Positions 38,058 to 51,045 of a stretch of DNA of 64,000 nt are shown here, one piece after another. The stretch's first letter is position 1, and every line of letters starts with the position of its first letter. The notes under the pieces were generated by a model. It had not been told where the DNA came from and made no database searches. It worked only from the letters and a program-made list of their open reading frames with translations. The stretch comes from Bullera alba (taxonomy: Eukaryota > Basidiomycota > Tremellomycetes > Tremellales > Bulleraceae). The position numbers and the translations under genes were made by a program. The stretch covers positions 1,432,523 through 1,496,522 of the forward strand of contig BCIX01000005.1 of NCBI GenBank assembly GCA_001600095.1. The letters are read 5' to 3'.

Positions 38058-38699
38058 ATGTCAGCACGATATCTACCCAAATTCACATCGAGTCTCCCTG
38101 TACTCCAGCTCAAGCCGCAACGTCTCGTACCACACCCCAGACCTCCCCCAAGGGCGACCCCTACCCTCAAACCAGGTCGATCCCTATCGCCACTGCGTGG
38201 ATCTTCCCAGACCATCCCCTCGCCCGCTGCTAACCCTACGACCTCGGCTCCCAGTCGTCAAGTCAGACCATTCACAAGACACACCTGCGCCGCCAGCACC
38301 CCGCTCGACGACCGCCCCGTCAATATGCACCCCGACGAAAGCAAATACTTCACCAGGATCGCATACCCCCTCACCCCGCCGTCTCACACTGGCATCCCCC
38401 TGCCTCCAATCCAAGAAACGCCAGCTGAAGCCGAGACGCCGCCGTGTAGTACAGTGCCACTCCCCACGTCTCCCGTGTCACCCATGTCACCGCCCTTGAC
38501 GCCCATCAGTCCGACCGCAGTCGTACAGGATGCCACTGACAGGGACAACGACAGAGGCATCGAGAGGGCGATGGGCACCCTTGACCCAGAGGAGTTTTCG
38601 CATGTCCTGACAGAGTTGGCCGACCCAGAGGTCAGGAGCAGCAGGCGAACAGTGCTTCTCCGACTGGTGGGCATTGAAGGGGGTCACGAGGGCGCTTGA
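38058..38699 (+). CDS. Unknown Pro/Ser/Thr-rich protein
   Basis: Intronless ORF of 213 residues, not recognised. The first 150 residues are disordered-looking and rich in Pro/Ser/Thr, with repeated S/T-P sites (for example LPTSPVSPMSPPLTPISPT). The last 60 residues look ordered and helical: ERAMGTLDPEEFSHVLTELA then RRTVLLRLVGIEG. That C-terminal block argues that this frame is coding. The start could be further upstream if an intron was missed. It converges on the FPP synthase gene. Confidence 0.5.
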   Translation: MSARYLPKFTSSLPVLQLKPQRLVPHPRPPPRATPTLKPGRSLSPLRGSSQTIPSPAANPTTSAPSRQVRPFTRHTCAASTPLDDRPVNMHPDESKYFTRIAYPLTPPSHTGIPLPPIQETPAEAETPPCSTVPLPTSPVSPMSPPLTPISPTAVVQDATDRDNDRGIERAMGTLDPEEFSHVLTELADPEVRSSRRTVLLRLVGIEGGHEGA

Positions 38700-38871
38700 G
38701 GCTTGAGTTAACCAATACGTTTATAACTCCTATCGTTCAAGGTTATCAGTACCAGCAATCAGTTATACCCGTCAGCCCTAGCGAACCTCCTTCCTGCCGC
38801 TCGGTCACCTCCCACAGTAGTCCTTGTCTATAGCCCCCCAGGCCTTAAATGCATTATTCCCTCCCCAGCAA

Positions 38872-40578
38872 TCACTTGGACCTCTTGTACACCTTGTGCA
38901 AGAAGCTCGAAAAGACCTCCTTTTTCAATCCAGACTTCTCCTCGTCGACCGTGTTGATCAAACTGGTGATTCGCTCGTACGACTCTTTCTCGTACGCCTC
39001 AAATCGCTCCGGTATCGAGATGGGCGAGGCGGAGAAGATTTCCTTGACTTTGGCCTCGGACGTGGCGTCCTTTTTGCCGTAGTTGTCCTGAGCGATGGGG
39101 TCAGCTTGTCGTATCCTACTCGTTTGCCAGAGCAGCTGAGAAGTGAGCACTTGTGACTCACATCGAGAATCTGCCTCTGTTCGGGGGTAGCGAATTTGAG
39201 AGCCGTGTTGACGTTCCAAGAGCACTTGTTGTCCTGAAAACGGGAGTCAGCTCGAGGTCCCAACAGGTCAAAAGGGAGAGCTTACCAAGATGTCAGTGCC
39301 AATTTTGCCAATGTGCTCGGGAAGACCGTAGCAATCGAGGTAGTCGTCCTGGACCTGGAAGTACTCTCCCAACGGGATCAAGATCGACAAAGCGAGTTTG
39401 TACGCCGCCTCATCGGTCACTCCGCTCTAAACACGGATAGCGTGAGCTCAAACTTATAGCACAGGGTCGGGCTTACCATGTGCATGGCCAGTGCGACGGG
39501 GAGGTAGAACGAGTAGAAGGCGGTCTTGTACACGACAATCAGGTGGTGCCTGCCAGTATTCCGTCAGCTCAGCGTAGGACCACGATTGACCAACTCGAGC
39601 TCACTTTTCCAGGGAGAACCTGTTCAAGTCGACGTGGTCTTCTGGCGCGGTGAGCAAATCGATCAATTGCCCCATCTCCGTCTGGAACGTGGTCTACAAC
39701 TAGTCAGCTCCAGTGCGAACAACAGCAACACTTTCCGTAGCTCACCTCGAGGAAGAGCTCGACGATGTCAATGTAATAGGGCTCTTTCCTGAAGTGCGTC
39801 TTGAGCAACTTGTAGATAGCCGCCTCGAGCATGAAAGCGTCGTTGATGGCAATGTTGCCCACTCCGGGCTATCACAGGGTGATCAACATGAGACTTTTAC
39901 GCCCTTCTTCACACCGACTTACCGCTTTGTACCAGCACGGCTGGCCACGTCGGGTGATGCTGGCGTCCATCATGTCGTCCGCGACGAGGAAGTACGCTTG
40001 GAGCTGCGCACAGGGGTGATCAGCAATGTCCAAAGAACAGAGACCTAGCCGAGGGTCGCAATGGGGGCACAGGCAGCAACCACAGGACCGAGGGGCCAAA
40101 CACTCGTGGTACCCGCACAGACCTCTCATGAGCAAGCACCCGACTCACCAGCTCGACACCCCATCCGAGCACCGCGGCCTTGAAGTACTCCTCATCCGTG
40201 AGGAAGGACCCTTTGAGAATCTCCACCGTGTCCACCACACTGAGTCCTCGGTTGAGCTTTCCCCCGGGCGTATTGTAGTTCAAGTTCTATCGACAGTCAG
40301 CTCAACTTCCTCTTGCTCCCCTCCCTTCGCTCTCCCCATCTGAACATTTCAGCTGTAACGGGACGTGCAACGCCACTCACGTTCTTGTACCACTCGACAG
40401 CGTCTTTGGGCATCGACTCGGCCTGGAGGTATCCCGTCAATTCATCCACAATGACCGGGAACACATCCTCGAATCGTTTCCTCCTGGCCGCTTTGTCGTT
40501 GGACGGCTGGGGCGCGGCGGGCGCAGCTGGCGGGGCGGCATCCCCATTCTGCCTCTTCTCTCCTGTAGATGTGGACAT
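38872..40578 (-). CDS. ERG20: Farnesyl diphosphate synthase
   Basis: Makes farnesyl diphosphate for sterols, dolichol, haem A, ubiquinone and protein prenylation; cytosolic. Conserved blocks across about nine exons are [20 protein letters not shown], the first Asp-rich motif in [36 protein letters not shown], the second Asp-rich motif in [29 protein letters not shown] and the basic C-terminal end LHKVYKRSK. The residues before the first Asp-rich motif (aromatic Tyr-Phe) fit a C15-producing enzyme. The N-terminus has an extra 30-residue Ala/Pro-rich leader ([11 protein letters not shown]). All catalytic Asp residues are present. Start ATG at 40576-40578; stop at 38872. Confidence 0.94.
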
Positions 40579-41024
40579 GATGTAATCTCTGGATCAAGCG
40601 ATGCGAGATGAAGTAGATGCTGTATGACTGCTGTTTTTGATTGTCCTCACTTTGGACTTTTGTCGAACGATGTTGGGACGTGAATTTAGGCAAAACTGCC
40701 ACGCGACTCTCCTCCCCAAAACACACCATTGCTTCTATTCCAACACCTGGCTATACGCCTTCACGATGATGCATTGGATGATAGCCAGCACGGCATGGCT
40801 CGCTGCGAGTGCACGGACTGATCTGCTATGGTCTGGTTTGCTTATGATTCGTTTTCACTTCTATTCCGGAGAGACAATGGCACAATGAGGGGCAAATGGT
40901 GAGAAACGTGAAAGTGTGGAAATGGGATTAAGACCGGGACAGGGGGGGGCGAGGGAATACTAGATGCGTGGCATGAAGAGGCAGGGTAATTTGGGGAACA
41001 AAAGGCGACCTGAAGTCCTTTCCA
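40579..41024. promoter_or_regulatory. Promoter of FPP synthase and 3' region of GH63-like gene
   Basis: This 446-base gap lies upstream of ERG20 and downstream of the GH63-like gene, both on the minus strand. It includes a run of nine G at about 40939-40949. No gene was seen, and no clear sterol-response motif could be supported. Confidence 0.35.
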
Positions 41025-44000
41025 CTATAGCTCATCTGGCTCGGGCTCCCTGTGATCGTCATCAGCAATAGTTCCTACAGCTTCTCACGCGGTTTCACCC
41101 ACCACTGCGATCCAACAGAGTAGGCAGAGTACAGACTGCCGTCCTCGGCGTACTCGCTGGGCGTGTTGATCTGCTCGTCAAAGTAGTGCTTGGCGACGCT
41201 TCGGGGGGCTGCGACATGGCATCAGCTTCCGCTCAGCGGTATTTGATCCGAATCCAACTCACTCTTTGGCGTCTTTGGCAATCGGCAGAACTCTCCAGTC
41301 TGCATGATGTTCCAAGCCACTAGACCCGTCCATCCAGTCTGGTGAGAGGCACCCAGACCTCGACCGTCGTTGCCGTGGAAGAACTAATAGGACACGCCGT
41401 CAGCTCTTGAACCTGAGATCACAGCCACGGCACCTACCTCGTAGAAGTGGACGTAGTCTCGGAAGTTGGGGTCCCTGTTCAGCTTTGGGTTTCCACCGTT
41501 GACAGCTCGTCTGCCATGCTCGTCTCTGCTGAAGATGTGGATCAATCGATGTTGAATCTCCTCAGCCACGCCCGCCAAGTTCATGTACTGCCCACTGTCA
41601 GTCTCGCCCTCTGTACTTGGTCACACTCGCACTCACGTCGCCGGAACCGGTTGGACACTCGACCTGCAGTGTATCGCCGTAGTACTGGTGGAATCGCTGC
41701 AAACTCTCAATCAAGAGGAAGTTGACAGCGAGCCAAATAGGTCCTCTCCAGTTGGAGTTTCCGCCAAACTACATCGGATCAGTATAACGCCCCTCGTGCT
41801 GTATAGCCACGGAGGTATTCTCACCATGCCAGACTTGGAGTCACCGGGCCAGTATCCGACACCGAACTCCTCTCCGTTGACGTTCATCGAGAAGGGATGT
41901 TCGTGGTGGAACAACGACATCCTAAACCCGATCAGACCTCACCCCGTGCCATGATCAACAAAACACTTACGATCGGATTCCGTGCTCGGACAAGAATTCC
42001 TTCTCGTCCAGCATCTTCTCGAGAATCTTGACGAGACGCTCTTTCGATGCAAGCGCCAGCAGCTTTCGATCGCCCTTTCCTTTCTCCTTGATGTTGGCGA
42101 CGTTTCGGGTCGAGATGTCTTGTCTGTTCTCGATGAACCAGTCCATTCGCTTCTTGAACCCTGGGAACCGCTTGATCACCTGTGGCTCGAGGACGAGTGT
42201 CGCATACAGAGGCATCAAACCGACCATCGATCGGACAGGCAGCTGCTGAGAGTGGCCGTAGCCCCACTGGATGGCGTCGTAGTAGAAGCCATCCTCCTCG
42301 TTCCAGAGGGACAGCTTCTCGTCGTTGCCAGAGGGGTACGTCATGGCGTCGGAGATGAACAAGAAGTGCTCGAAGAACTGCGCTTGTTAGTGCGCACGCG
42401 ACGGTATAGTCGAATGATGCTCACCTTCGAGGCGATGTCCTCGTAGGTCGGGTTGTGCTTGGCCAACTCCAGAGCGATACTCAACCTGACGCAGTGTCAG
42501 CAACAATCCATCACAGGATTTCACTTCGCTCACATGTTGAGGCAGAAGAAAGCCATCCAGGACGTTCCATCAGCCTGTCGGAGTGTTCCTCCCGTCGGCA
42601 GTGGCTCGGATCGGTTGAAAGGGCCAATGTTGTCCAGACCCAGGAAACCTCCTTCGAAGACGTTGTTTCCGTCCGCGTCTTTTCGGTTGACCCACCTGAA
42701 TGATCCCATTCAGCACAATTCAATACTACAACCCGCAGCACTCACCAAGTGAAGTTCAGGAGCAACTTCTGGAAGACCCTCTCGAGGAAGTCGAGGTCCT
42801 CTCGGCCGAACATCTTACGCTCAATCTTGAACACACGGAAGGTGGACCTGTCAAGGCAATCTTGTCAGCGATTTTCCGCCTACCATCCGCCAGTACTCAC
42901 CAGGCGTGGACTGGGGGGTTGACATCACTAAAGTTCCACTCGTACGCGGGCAGAGCTCCATCTGGCTTCATGTACCATTCTCTAGTCATCAGGTCGAGCT
43001 GTTTCTTGGCGAACGACGGGTCGACCATGGCGAGTGGGATGCAGTGGAAAGCAGTGTCCCAGCTGTTAACGAAGGCGTCAGCACAAATGAACTCCCATCT
43101 TAGGAGGTGATACTCACGTCGCGAACCAGGGGTACTCCCATTTGTCGGGCATGGACAGGATATCGTTGATGTACATGTGTTTCCATTCCTACAGTAGGTC
43201 AGTGTCTATCTTGGACAATGACGATTCGCGACTCGGCTCACCTTGTTCCTGACCCATTTTCGCTCGGGCGGTGGGGGCGGCTGACCGTCATCTCCCTCCA
43301 TCCACTCTTTCTGAATGTACTGGTAGTACTGCTTGGCCCTGTGCGTCTGTCAATTTCTATCCAACTTTAGCCCAGAGTCTCACTCACCAGAGCATACCAC
43401 TGAGGGCTTGCCTCATGATGTTCCTCAGGTCATCGCTGATACTACCCTTGGCGATCCGTCCGTAGAACTCGTCCGCATCGACTCTTCGGTCCTCGATGGT
43501 ATCGTCAAAGAGCTCCTCGTCGAGGATACTGGGATCCTCCTCGGGCGTCGCAGGGGTCATCTTGAGTCGGACAACAACACATCCGCCCTTTCCGGGAACG
43601 TTGTTGAAGACGTAGTGCGCACCGGCTTTGGTACCCGTTTTCTCAGGGTTGACATACTGTCGAGAACCAGAGCTGCTGGTCGGTCTTGGAGGGGGCTTAA
43701 TGATGTTCTCGGCATCATCGGCGTTCTTGCCATTACCGTTGGTGTAAGTCTCTCCTTCATCCTGCTTTTCCTCGTCGTCGGCCTCGGGTCCACCGGGAAG
43801 TTTGGACGTCTTGAGGGCGACGGGAGAGTTCTGCCTGGATCCCTTGGTGGGCAATCCGCCGTCAGTCTTCCTCTCGGGTTCTGGCTCGGCCGGTCGGTGA
43901 GCTGGGATGATATGGTCGTTGAACGCGTCTTTGACCCAAGGCGTTCGGTTCTTGCCGTTGTACAAACGCTACAGGTCCGTCAGCTTCTGAGCCCTCCACC

Positions 44001-45801
44001 TTGCTACTCCTGGACACACCTCAAAGTTGGTCTCGTTCTCCGTGAAGATCAGATCGGGTACGACACTGGGTCCGTCGACCAACACGACACCGCCTTTGGC
44101 GGGGGCAGCCGGCGCTGGCGAAGGTGTACAGTACAATCTTGTCGTGCCGAGGGTCTCGTGGACGGCCTCGATCACACCTTCGGACTCCTGCTTCATCGAG
44201 GGGACATTCTTTGGTCGCTCCTTGTACCAAGACCACGTGTTCCTGAAGAACATTTGGGGCAGGATGTGCAGGTCTGCCGGGTCGGGTCCTCTGTTGTATG
44301 CGGTGATTCTGATCGACATGGCATCTCCACTCTCTTCGTCTTTGGCGTACTAGGTGGTCATCAGCGACGATCCCGTCGACAGGTTGGCTAGCAGAGCTCA
44401 CCTCCACGAACACGTCCCAGTATCGGTCCTCGTCGAACACGTCCGTGTCCATGAGCTCGAATTCGGACACCTCTCTGCTCCTGTTCCTGCTCTCCTCCCT
44501 GAGTTGCTCGTAGGGGAACTCGGCCTGGGGGTACTTGTACAGGAACTTCATGTACGAGTGGGTCGGTGTCGAGTCGAGGTAGTAGTACATCTCTTTGACG
44601 TCTTCACCGTGGTTTCCTGTTGGCGGTGGTCAGTGGTGTCCACCCGGATGTGCAATCGACCCACCTTCACCACCGTTGAGACCGAACATTCGCTCCTTTA
44701 GGATCTTGTCTTTTCCGTTCCATAGACCAAGCGTCAAGCACAATCTCTGATGATTGTCACTGGGCTACGTTAGCATAGGTTCAAGATAGACAGCTGTCCA
44801 CTCACGAGATACCGGCGATACCGTCCTCTCCCCATCGGTAAGCTCTGCTCTTTGCCATGTCGAACGGGAACGAGTTCCAGGCGTCTCCATTGGCAGAGTA
44901 GTCCTCTCGCACGGTTCCCTGGGATAGGATTAGCGTTGCAATTGCGATGACCTTCTCTTTTCAACTCACCCATTGCCTCTCGGATACATAAGGACCCCAT
45001 CGCTTCCAGTGGACGTCGTATCGGTCAGACTGGTCGAGTCTGGGGGATGCTCAGCACACTCCCGGTTTCCGATGGAGTGATGGAGTGAGATATGACTTAC
45101 CGATACTCCTCGACGGATCTGTATCTTGGGCCAAGGTTCTGGATTAGCCTATCACGGAGGGACTGTTCGACGTTAGCGAACAGGGGACTTGTCAAGGTCG
45201 GCAAGTAATCACCTTGTATTCCGTTGGTTTGGGGGTATCAGTCTCTGTACCGGTTCCGGTACTCGGGTGAGCTGTTGGAAGACAGCCGCGTCAGCACATA
45301 GTCATCGAGCCCAGTGGTCGGTTGAACCCACGAGAGTTGTTCGACTCCTGAGCGGGTGCTTGCTCGGCGACAGGCACAGAAGGTCGTTTGGGCAAGCTGT
45401 ACCGGGGAAGCAATACCGCAATCATCAGCGTTGCCCCTCAAGAGGGACTTGTACAGTCCCACTCACTTCTCCTTTTCTCTCTTTTCTGGACCGCCCATGC
45501 CTGGAGGAGGAATGTTGATCTTCAAAGCCTCATTCTGGCCTGAGACTGGCGTCGCGGCTCCCGATCCAGGCGAGTCGTCGGCTGTCAGGGCAAACTCATC
45601 AGCTCTGTCCGCCTGTCCTGCAAAGTTATAGCCATTCCTCAAGCATCTGTCTCTGGATGCCAGAGACGACACGACACTCCCCAGCCGGTATGTACGCGTT
45701 GAGCGAGAAGAGAGAACGACGAACGACGAGTCTGACTCACGGCTCGAGGCGCCTTGCTGAGCTCCGAAGAGCTTTGACTGGAGCTTCTTTGCTGCCGACA
45801 T
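41025..45801 (-). CDS. GH63-like glycoside hydrolase (glucosidase I-related)
   Basis: Large (alpha/alpha)6-barrel glycosidase related to family GH63. Exons encode segments typical of the fungal GH63-like group: [87 protein letters not shown]-type core sequence, [19 protein letters not shown] and [14 protein letters not shown] near the end. The N-terminus ([19 protein letters not shown]) has no signal peptide or membrane segment, unlike ER glucosidase I, so a cytosolic location is likely. The last exon gives QWWEPEPDEL and stop at 41025-41027. A Pro/Glu-rich insertion sits near 43650-43880. About 950 residues over roughly 20 exons. Substrate unknown. Confidence 0.82.
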
Positions 45802-46396
45802 GGTATACTCGAGCTGAGGCAGTGGTTGGAAACAACAGCAAGCGTTGACGTTGGCGATAGATCGATTCGACTGCTCGATGTCGGAGCTTTGGCCGTTTTC
45901 CAAAGGGAGCCTAGTGGTGGCTGGAGACGGAGTCGGTCGCGGGCTATGACGCTATGTCACTTTGAACTGTTCCAACACGACTGGGCTGAGCGGAATGGGT
46001 ATACGCTGCCTACCACGTTGATAGAAGTAGTGGTATATCGTGTCTGAGCTACCCGTTGTCGTCGTCGCTACCTCTCTTCTTCTCTCTTCTTTTGCTACAA
46101 TTTCCCAGGCCCAATCGAGAGCGAGCAGCTGAGAGAGAGAGCATGAGCCGGAATCAGACCCGTCCCTGAATGAACCTCCACCCCGCCAGGCCCCCAACGC
46201 GGATAAACGCGTCCCTGATATTCGCCACTGACGACGCGTTGACGTAACCAGACGTAACCTCGAACATCCTCAACCTGATACCGCAATACGCCGACAGCAA
46301 GGCGCTCGAGGCAGATGCATAGCAGCAGTATGGGCTTTGCAGTTGATCTGATACTCTGCAGGGATCGACCTCTGTCACATCCTCAACTCACACGTC
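45802..46396. promoter_or_regulatory. Intergenic region upstream of GH63-like gene
   Basis: This 595-base gap holds the GH63-like promoter and the GH47 3' UTR. A TCTTCTTCTCTCTTCTTTTGC pyrimidine run lies at about 46074-46095. No gene was seen. Confidence 0.35.
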
Positions 46397-49138
46397 TCAC
46401 GACGTCGAGAACGCGGTGAGCAGAGTCGGGGTGAAGACGGGAAGCGGGTGTGCCTAGGATCGGTTGGGACCTGATCAGCGGACTCCATTCATCGTTCGCT
46501 TAGCGCGGGGATCCCAAGATCCCCCCCTCATCTCACACTCACCTCGGTGTTGAAGACGTAGTCGCTGAGCGGCACGTGGTCCTCATCGTCAAAGAGGAGG
46601 TAGAGGTATTCTGCAAGTCACACTGATCAGCTGCTAATACCCACGCTCATCCTCTGATGACTCACTGAGCGTCTCACTGAGCCAGAACGTCTCCATCTTG
46701 TCCTCCATCCGGGCGGGCGTGACCTGAACATCCTGCACACCAGCATATCCGCCCGATGCCACTCGACAGTGTTTCTCGAATGCCTTGAAGATCTTCCATC
46801 CCCACTCCCTGTAGATCTCGTCCCCAGTGGTCCGATACGCCAAGAAGAGGGATTCTACAGTCTCCGGTCGGAGGATGTTTCGAGCGTCAATCAGGCCGGT
46901 TCCACTATAGTCGAGTATCAGCAAGCGATACAATCCACAACGTCGCTCAAGCTCGACTCACGGCTTGATGTACCAATCCAGCTCTGCAGCACGTTCATCG
47001 CTCCACTGGACAAACATGGCAATCTCCGGTGCTAGCCCACTACCGCAGTATCAGCACCGCTCGAATCTGTGTCCTAATGGCAAACTCACGTCGCAGTGTC
47101 GTGGGTCTTCATACAGCTCTCTACTATACCTTTGCCAATGACCAAATCCTCTTTATCCCTCGGATCGAGGTTTTGCCAGTCAACCTCTCGCCTCCCGCCT
47201 TCCGTCACACCGAGGAGGAAGGAGCCGCCGAGGAAGCACACCAAATGGTCCTGCTTAGGCACGATCTGCCACGTCCTTAGAATAGTCGTCAATCACATGA
47301 GCATTGCGGAACGAGAGGTCACTGACTGATCGCCCGTGCTGGGGTGCCGCTTTGGATGGAGCTCCTGCGTAAAGATCAATCCCGACTTTTTCGTCTGTCC
47401 GATCATGTGTTTCTTGATCCCGCCCATGGCTTCGTCGTACATCTGATAGTCGGGAAGCGTCAGCATGCAGCGATTTTCAGTCCGCAGGGTTCTCACATTC
47501 CGGTACACTGGTTCTTGTCGATCCTGATCTTCAGTCAGCAATATCCCTTAGGGATTTTCAGCCAGTCTCACCGTCTGTAGATACTGCCTGAGAGCATCGG
47601 GTCAGAGTGTGATGCCTGAGTATTCCAACAAGTACCCACTTGATCAGATACTCGTAATACGAGTCACCCCTAGATCCCAGTCTGATCTCGCTGATCACAA
47701 ATTGGCCATTTTGGGGGCTGTGTCAGAGTCCAAGTGAGCCCGACCGTTCCGTCTCCGTGCAAGGAGGCTACCCACGAGATGAAGATGGGTGCGATACCAT
47801 CATGGATTGCTTGGGTGTGTATCAACTCTGTGACCTGCAAAGTGTTGAGCAGGCTCAATCAGCGCTCTATTTGCGACGTTCAGCAGCATGCACTCACCCT
47901 CTCCGCCTTCTTCCAATACACGTAATCTCCCGTCAAATGACTTAAATACTTGAGCTCCAACTGCAGACTGGCCGCCTCGGCAAGCGAAGCCACTCCCTGG
48001 TTGCCCATATCCGGAACGCCCTCCCTCGTTCCCAGGTTGATATTGGATAATGGGATTCCAGACGGCGTCTGGAATGCGCCCAGTAGTCGATCCGCTAGGT
48101 CTATAGCCTTGGTCAAGTATAATTCCGAGTCGGAGGATATTGCCTTGGAGGGGTGTATAGACGTGAGATGGTGTGCTGAGAGTAAACCCCCTAGGATCCG
48201 TATCGTAGTCTTTAGATGCTCATCAGCTTGCCCACAAGGAGTGTCAGATGTACTAGCTGACTCACCTCAAACGTGTTGAACTCTGCATCCTTGTCAAAGT
48301 CGAGGGAATCCCGGACCCAATCCCGAGCACGTAAATACTCCTCCTCGAAACCGAGGACCAACAGCGAATCCAACGAGTCGACAATCGTGTACCCCACACC
48401 TCCCGCCGAAGTCAGGTTCGACCCCGTCCGCGATATCGGGTGGTACTAAGTGAAGTAAGCCAATATGTACCTGCTATGAAGGGCACGGAGCACCGCTACG
48501 TGATACACCTCATCGGCAGGACTTACCTCGTCTGAACCCCAAGCATCACGCTCGTAAGCGCTCCACGACCACTCAAAGGCTTCTCTAACCGCCTGCCTGC
48601 GCTCCACATCCGCTACCAGGTGCTCCTTGGCCGATGGTAGCTCTGAGGACTTGATATTGCCAAACCGCGTTCCCGGGAGCGGGACCTGCGATTGAGACTG
48701 AGCCGCAGTCGTTGGCGAGACCTTCGCAGGCGCGAAGAGGCTCGAGGCGGACTAGAAAGTGGTTAGTCAGGTCTTTCCACGCTTGGGTAAGCGTACCACT
48801 CAACGAGATGGATCCCAGACTCACCTTCTGCCCAAAGTACGATACCGCAAGTAGACCCGTGCCCAAAAGAAGGCTCCGCAGTAATTTGGTCGTGCTCAGC
48901 ACCGTGATCTTCTCTGGCTGTTGCTGCTACATAGAGCTAGTCAGCGACTACACTAGCGGGAGCCGGCCGATAGAAGAGCTTCTGAGGCGATACGAGGTGT
49001 GTACAGTAGTTGCGCATCCAGCTACGAGCCGGACGCTGATCTTGGAACCGCTCGACTCACCGACGACTTTTCCCCTCCCTTGCCCTTCACGCCCGCACTC
49101 TTGGAGGGCTTTTGCTTTCGCTGTTTGACGTCCGCCAT
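46397..49138 (-). CDS. GH47 alpha-1,2-mannosidase (type II membrane protein)
   Basis: Trims alpha-1,2-mannose from N-glycans in the ER or early Golgi. The short basic N-terminus (MADVKQRKQKPSKSAG) is followed by a signal anchor (LRSLLLGTGLLAVSYFG), giving type II topology. Conserved GH47 segments are GYTIVDSLDSLLVLGFEEEY, RDSLDFDKDAEFNTFEV, LADRLLGAFQTPSGIPLSNI, QGVASLAEAASLQLELKYLS, GDSYYEYLIK, HLVCFLGGSFLLG, LRPETVESLFLAYRTTGDEI and EDKMETFWLSETLKYLYLLF. These include the acidic catalytic residues and the C-terminal Ca-binding Thr region (FNTEAHPLPVF). The final intron (GTGAGTGTGAG..CCTAG) places the stop at 46397-46399. About 600 residues. Same strand as, and 595 bases behind, the GH63-like gene. 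Confidence 0.92.
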
Positions 49139-49430
49139 GGCGCCTCGTATCCAAGCTCAGCGATGAGGTTGTTGCAGGCCCGGACGTATCGTCTAAGTGA
49201 TGTCGAGCAGTTGGGGTATTCTTAGTGGTTGAACCTATAACTGGTTCGCTCGGTCGCTCGCTGGATTGCAAAAGTGGAGGTCGGGGAGGTGTCCGACCGG
49301 CGGTACACCACCGACAACCATCGACACCTCGCCATCGAACTATGCATGCCTGTCTACAACTATACCACTCCTCTACGTAACGATACTCGAAGCATGCCTG
49401 TATCGACTTGACTCCTTTCCCGTGCAGCTC

Positions 49431-51045
49431 TCACTTCCAGATATTGGCAAATGGATCCGCCTCCTCCTTCTTGGCTGGAGGGGCTGCGAATCCACCCGTG
49501 GACGCCCATGGATCCGCAGAGGCATTGCTGTTGCCTGCCCACAGGTTACCTTGCTGCTGCTGTGCCGGTTGGAACTGCTGCTGGTATTGCTGTTGCTGGG
49601 GCAGTCCCTGAGGTTGTTGCGACTTGGCCGGTGATCCCCAGGCACTTTGATCCATCTGAAGACCACCCCATCCGGCATTTGCACCAATAGGCGCCTGCGT
49701 GGGTGCCTGCTGAGCAGGCTGGGTACTGGTTATACCCCCACCCCAGGACGCATAGGGGTTTTGCGCGGGGATCGAGCTGTTGTTCGGGGCTGAAAAGAAG
49801 TTTTGCTGGGGTGGGGCGGTAGATGGCGTGGGGGTCGAAAAGAGAGACATGATGTCTGTCTTGTTGGTCTGGGGTTTAGCGCTCGATGGCGTCGGTGCGC
49901 GGAAGTCGAGGTCGAATATGCTAGAAGTGGGTGCGGCTGTGGCAGCAGGAGGCTGAGCACCTGTTGTCGCGGCTGGAGCTTGGGTTGGTGACGTTGCAGA
50001 AGTGGGGAGAGCCGTAGCGAGCGGTGGAGCTTGAGTCGGGGCTGGATCATCCCCTCCCATGAGATCAATGATGGGAGCCGGCGCCGGAGTGGCCTTTGCC
50101 GCAGCGGTCTGTCGAGAGAGTAGAGGATGAGCAGCCCGACCTGCCGGCGCAGGAGCAGGGGCCTGGCTCGTCGAAGTCGGTGTGGGTCTAGAACTGTTGT
50201 CTACCGGCGGCGCAGCCTGCGATAGCATTAGTCGCCTGTCACTAAGAGGAGAATACAGATCAACCTACAGACTGCCCTCCTCCACCACGTTCAAGCATTG
50301 CTGGATCCGAAGGCGGCGGACCGTCCATTGCCCAACGCTTGCTCTCGTATTTTGACCGGATGAACGATTCTATCTTGCTATCAATAGAGGCACATCAGCT
50401 CCAGCTACCGTCAACCTGAAACCTGCGATGACAATCGCCTGTTACGCACTGATCAGGAGGTACATGCCCCGCTTTGAGATGCTTCTCCCAGTAGAGATTC
50501 GCCCGCTTGTTTCCCCACTTCTGCACCGACTGATGGCAAGGGTCAGCACAATCCTACCTTAATGCACGGCGGCCTCACATCCATCTGTTCTGGGGTCCAC
50601 ATATCCAGGTCAATACTCTTGACTACGCCGTCATACGATCAGCTACACATGCATCGAACACTTTAGCTGACCCACCTTTGCTGATATGAGTGCCCATTGA
50701 CCGGTGGATACCACTGCAGCGGATACACAAGAAGACTCCTCTGTTCCATGTTAGCAACAGGCTTTCATTTGAGTACTACCAAAGGCAGCTGTGCTCACAA
50801 GTTCCAAGAGGCCCATCGAGCATCTGCAGCAACGAAACATCTATCAGTAAGCCCCCAACTGGCTTCGCAGACGCATTGACCAACGCACCGTTCTTCCTGC
50901 AATCAGCGCACGACTTGTTGTCTGGCTGCTTGACCAGCTCTCTCAGCGTTCTCGCATTTCGCTCCGTCGTGGCCTTGTCTGGAAGTAGGTTAGCAGAGGT
51001 CAAGTTTGCCAATCACTGTCACTGTCACTGACCTTGACGAGACAT
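49431..51045 (-). CDS. ArfGAP zinc-finger protein (SMAP/Age2-like)
   Basis: GTPase-activating protein for Arf at Golgi or endosome membranes. Exon 1 encodes only MSRQ and joins to [19 protein letters not shown]. The ArfGAP finger is complete: CADC, 16 residues, CIRC, followed by [20 protein letters not shown] with the catalytic Arg. [15 protein letters not shown] and [17 protein letters not shown] complete the domain. The remaining 280 residues are disordered, Ala/Pro/Gln-rich with polyGln stretches, and contain IDLMGGDDP and IFDLDF (clathrin/adaptor-type motifs) and end DPFANIWK. Domain order and length match SMAP/Age2 rather than Gcs1. The start is the ATG at 51043-51045; stop at 49431. Confidence 0.88.

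Noticed and set aside
37739..38233. Plus-strand frame of 164 codons before the Pro-rich gene
   Set aside because: No domain, overlaps the 38058 frame, and has no convincing splice links.
43333..44391. Long plus-strand open frame of 352 codons
   Set aside because: It lies wholly within exons of the minus-strand GH63-like gene, whose conserved segments are on the other strand; it is a shadow frame.
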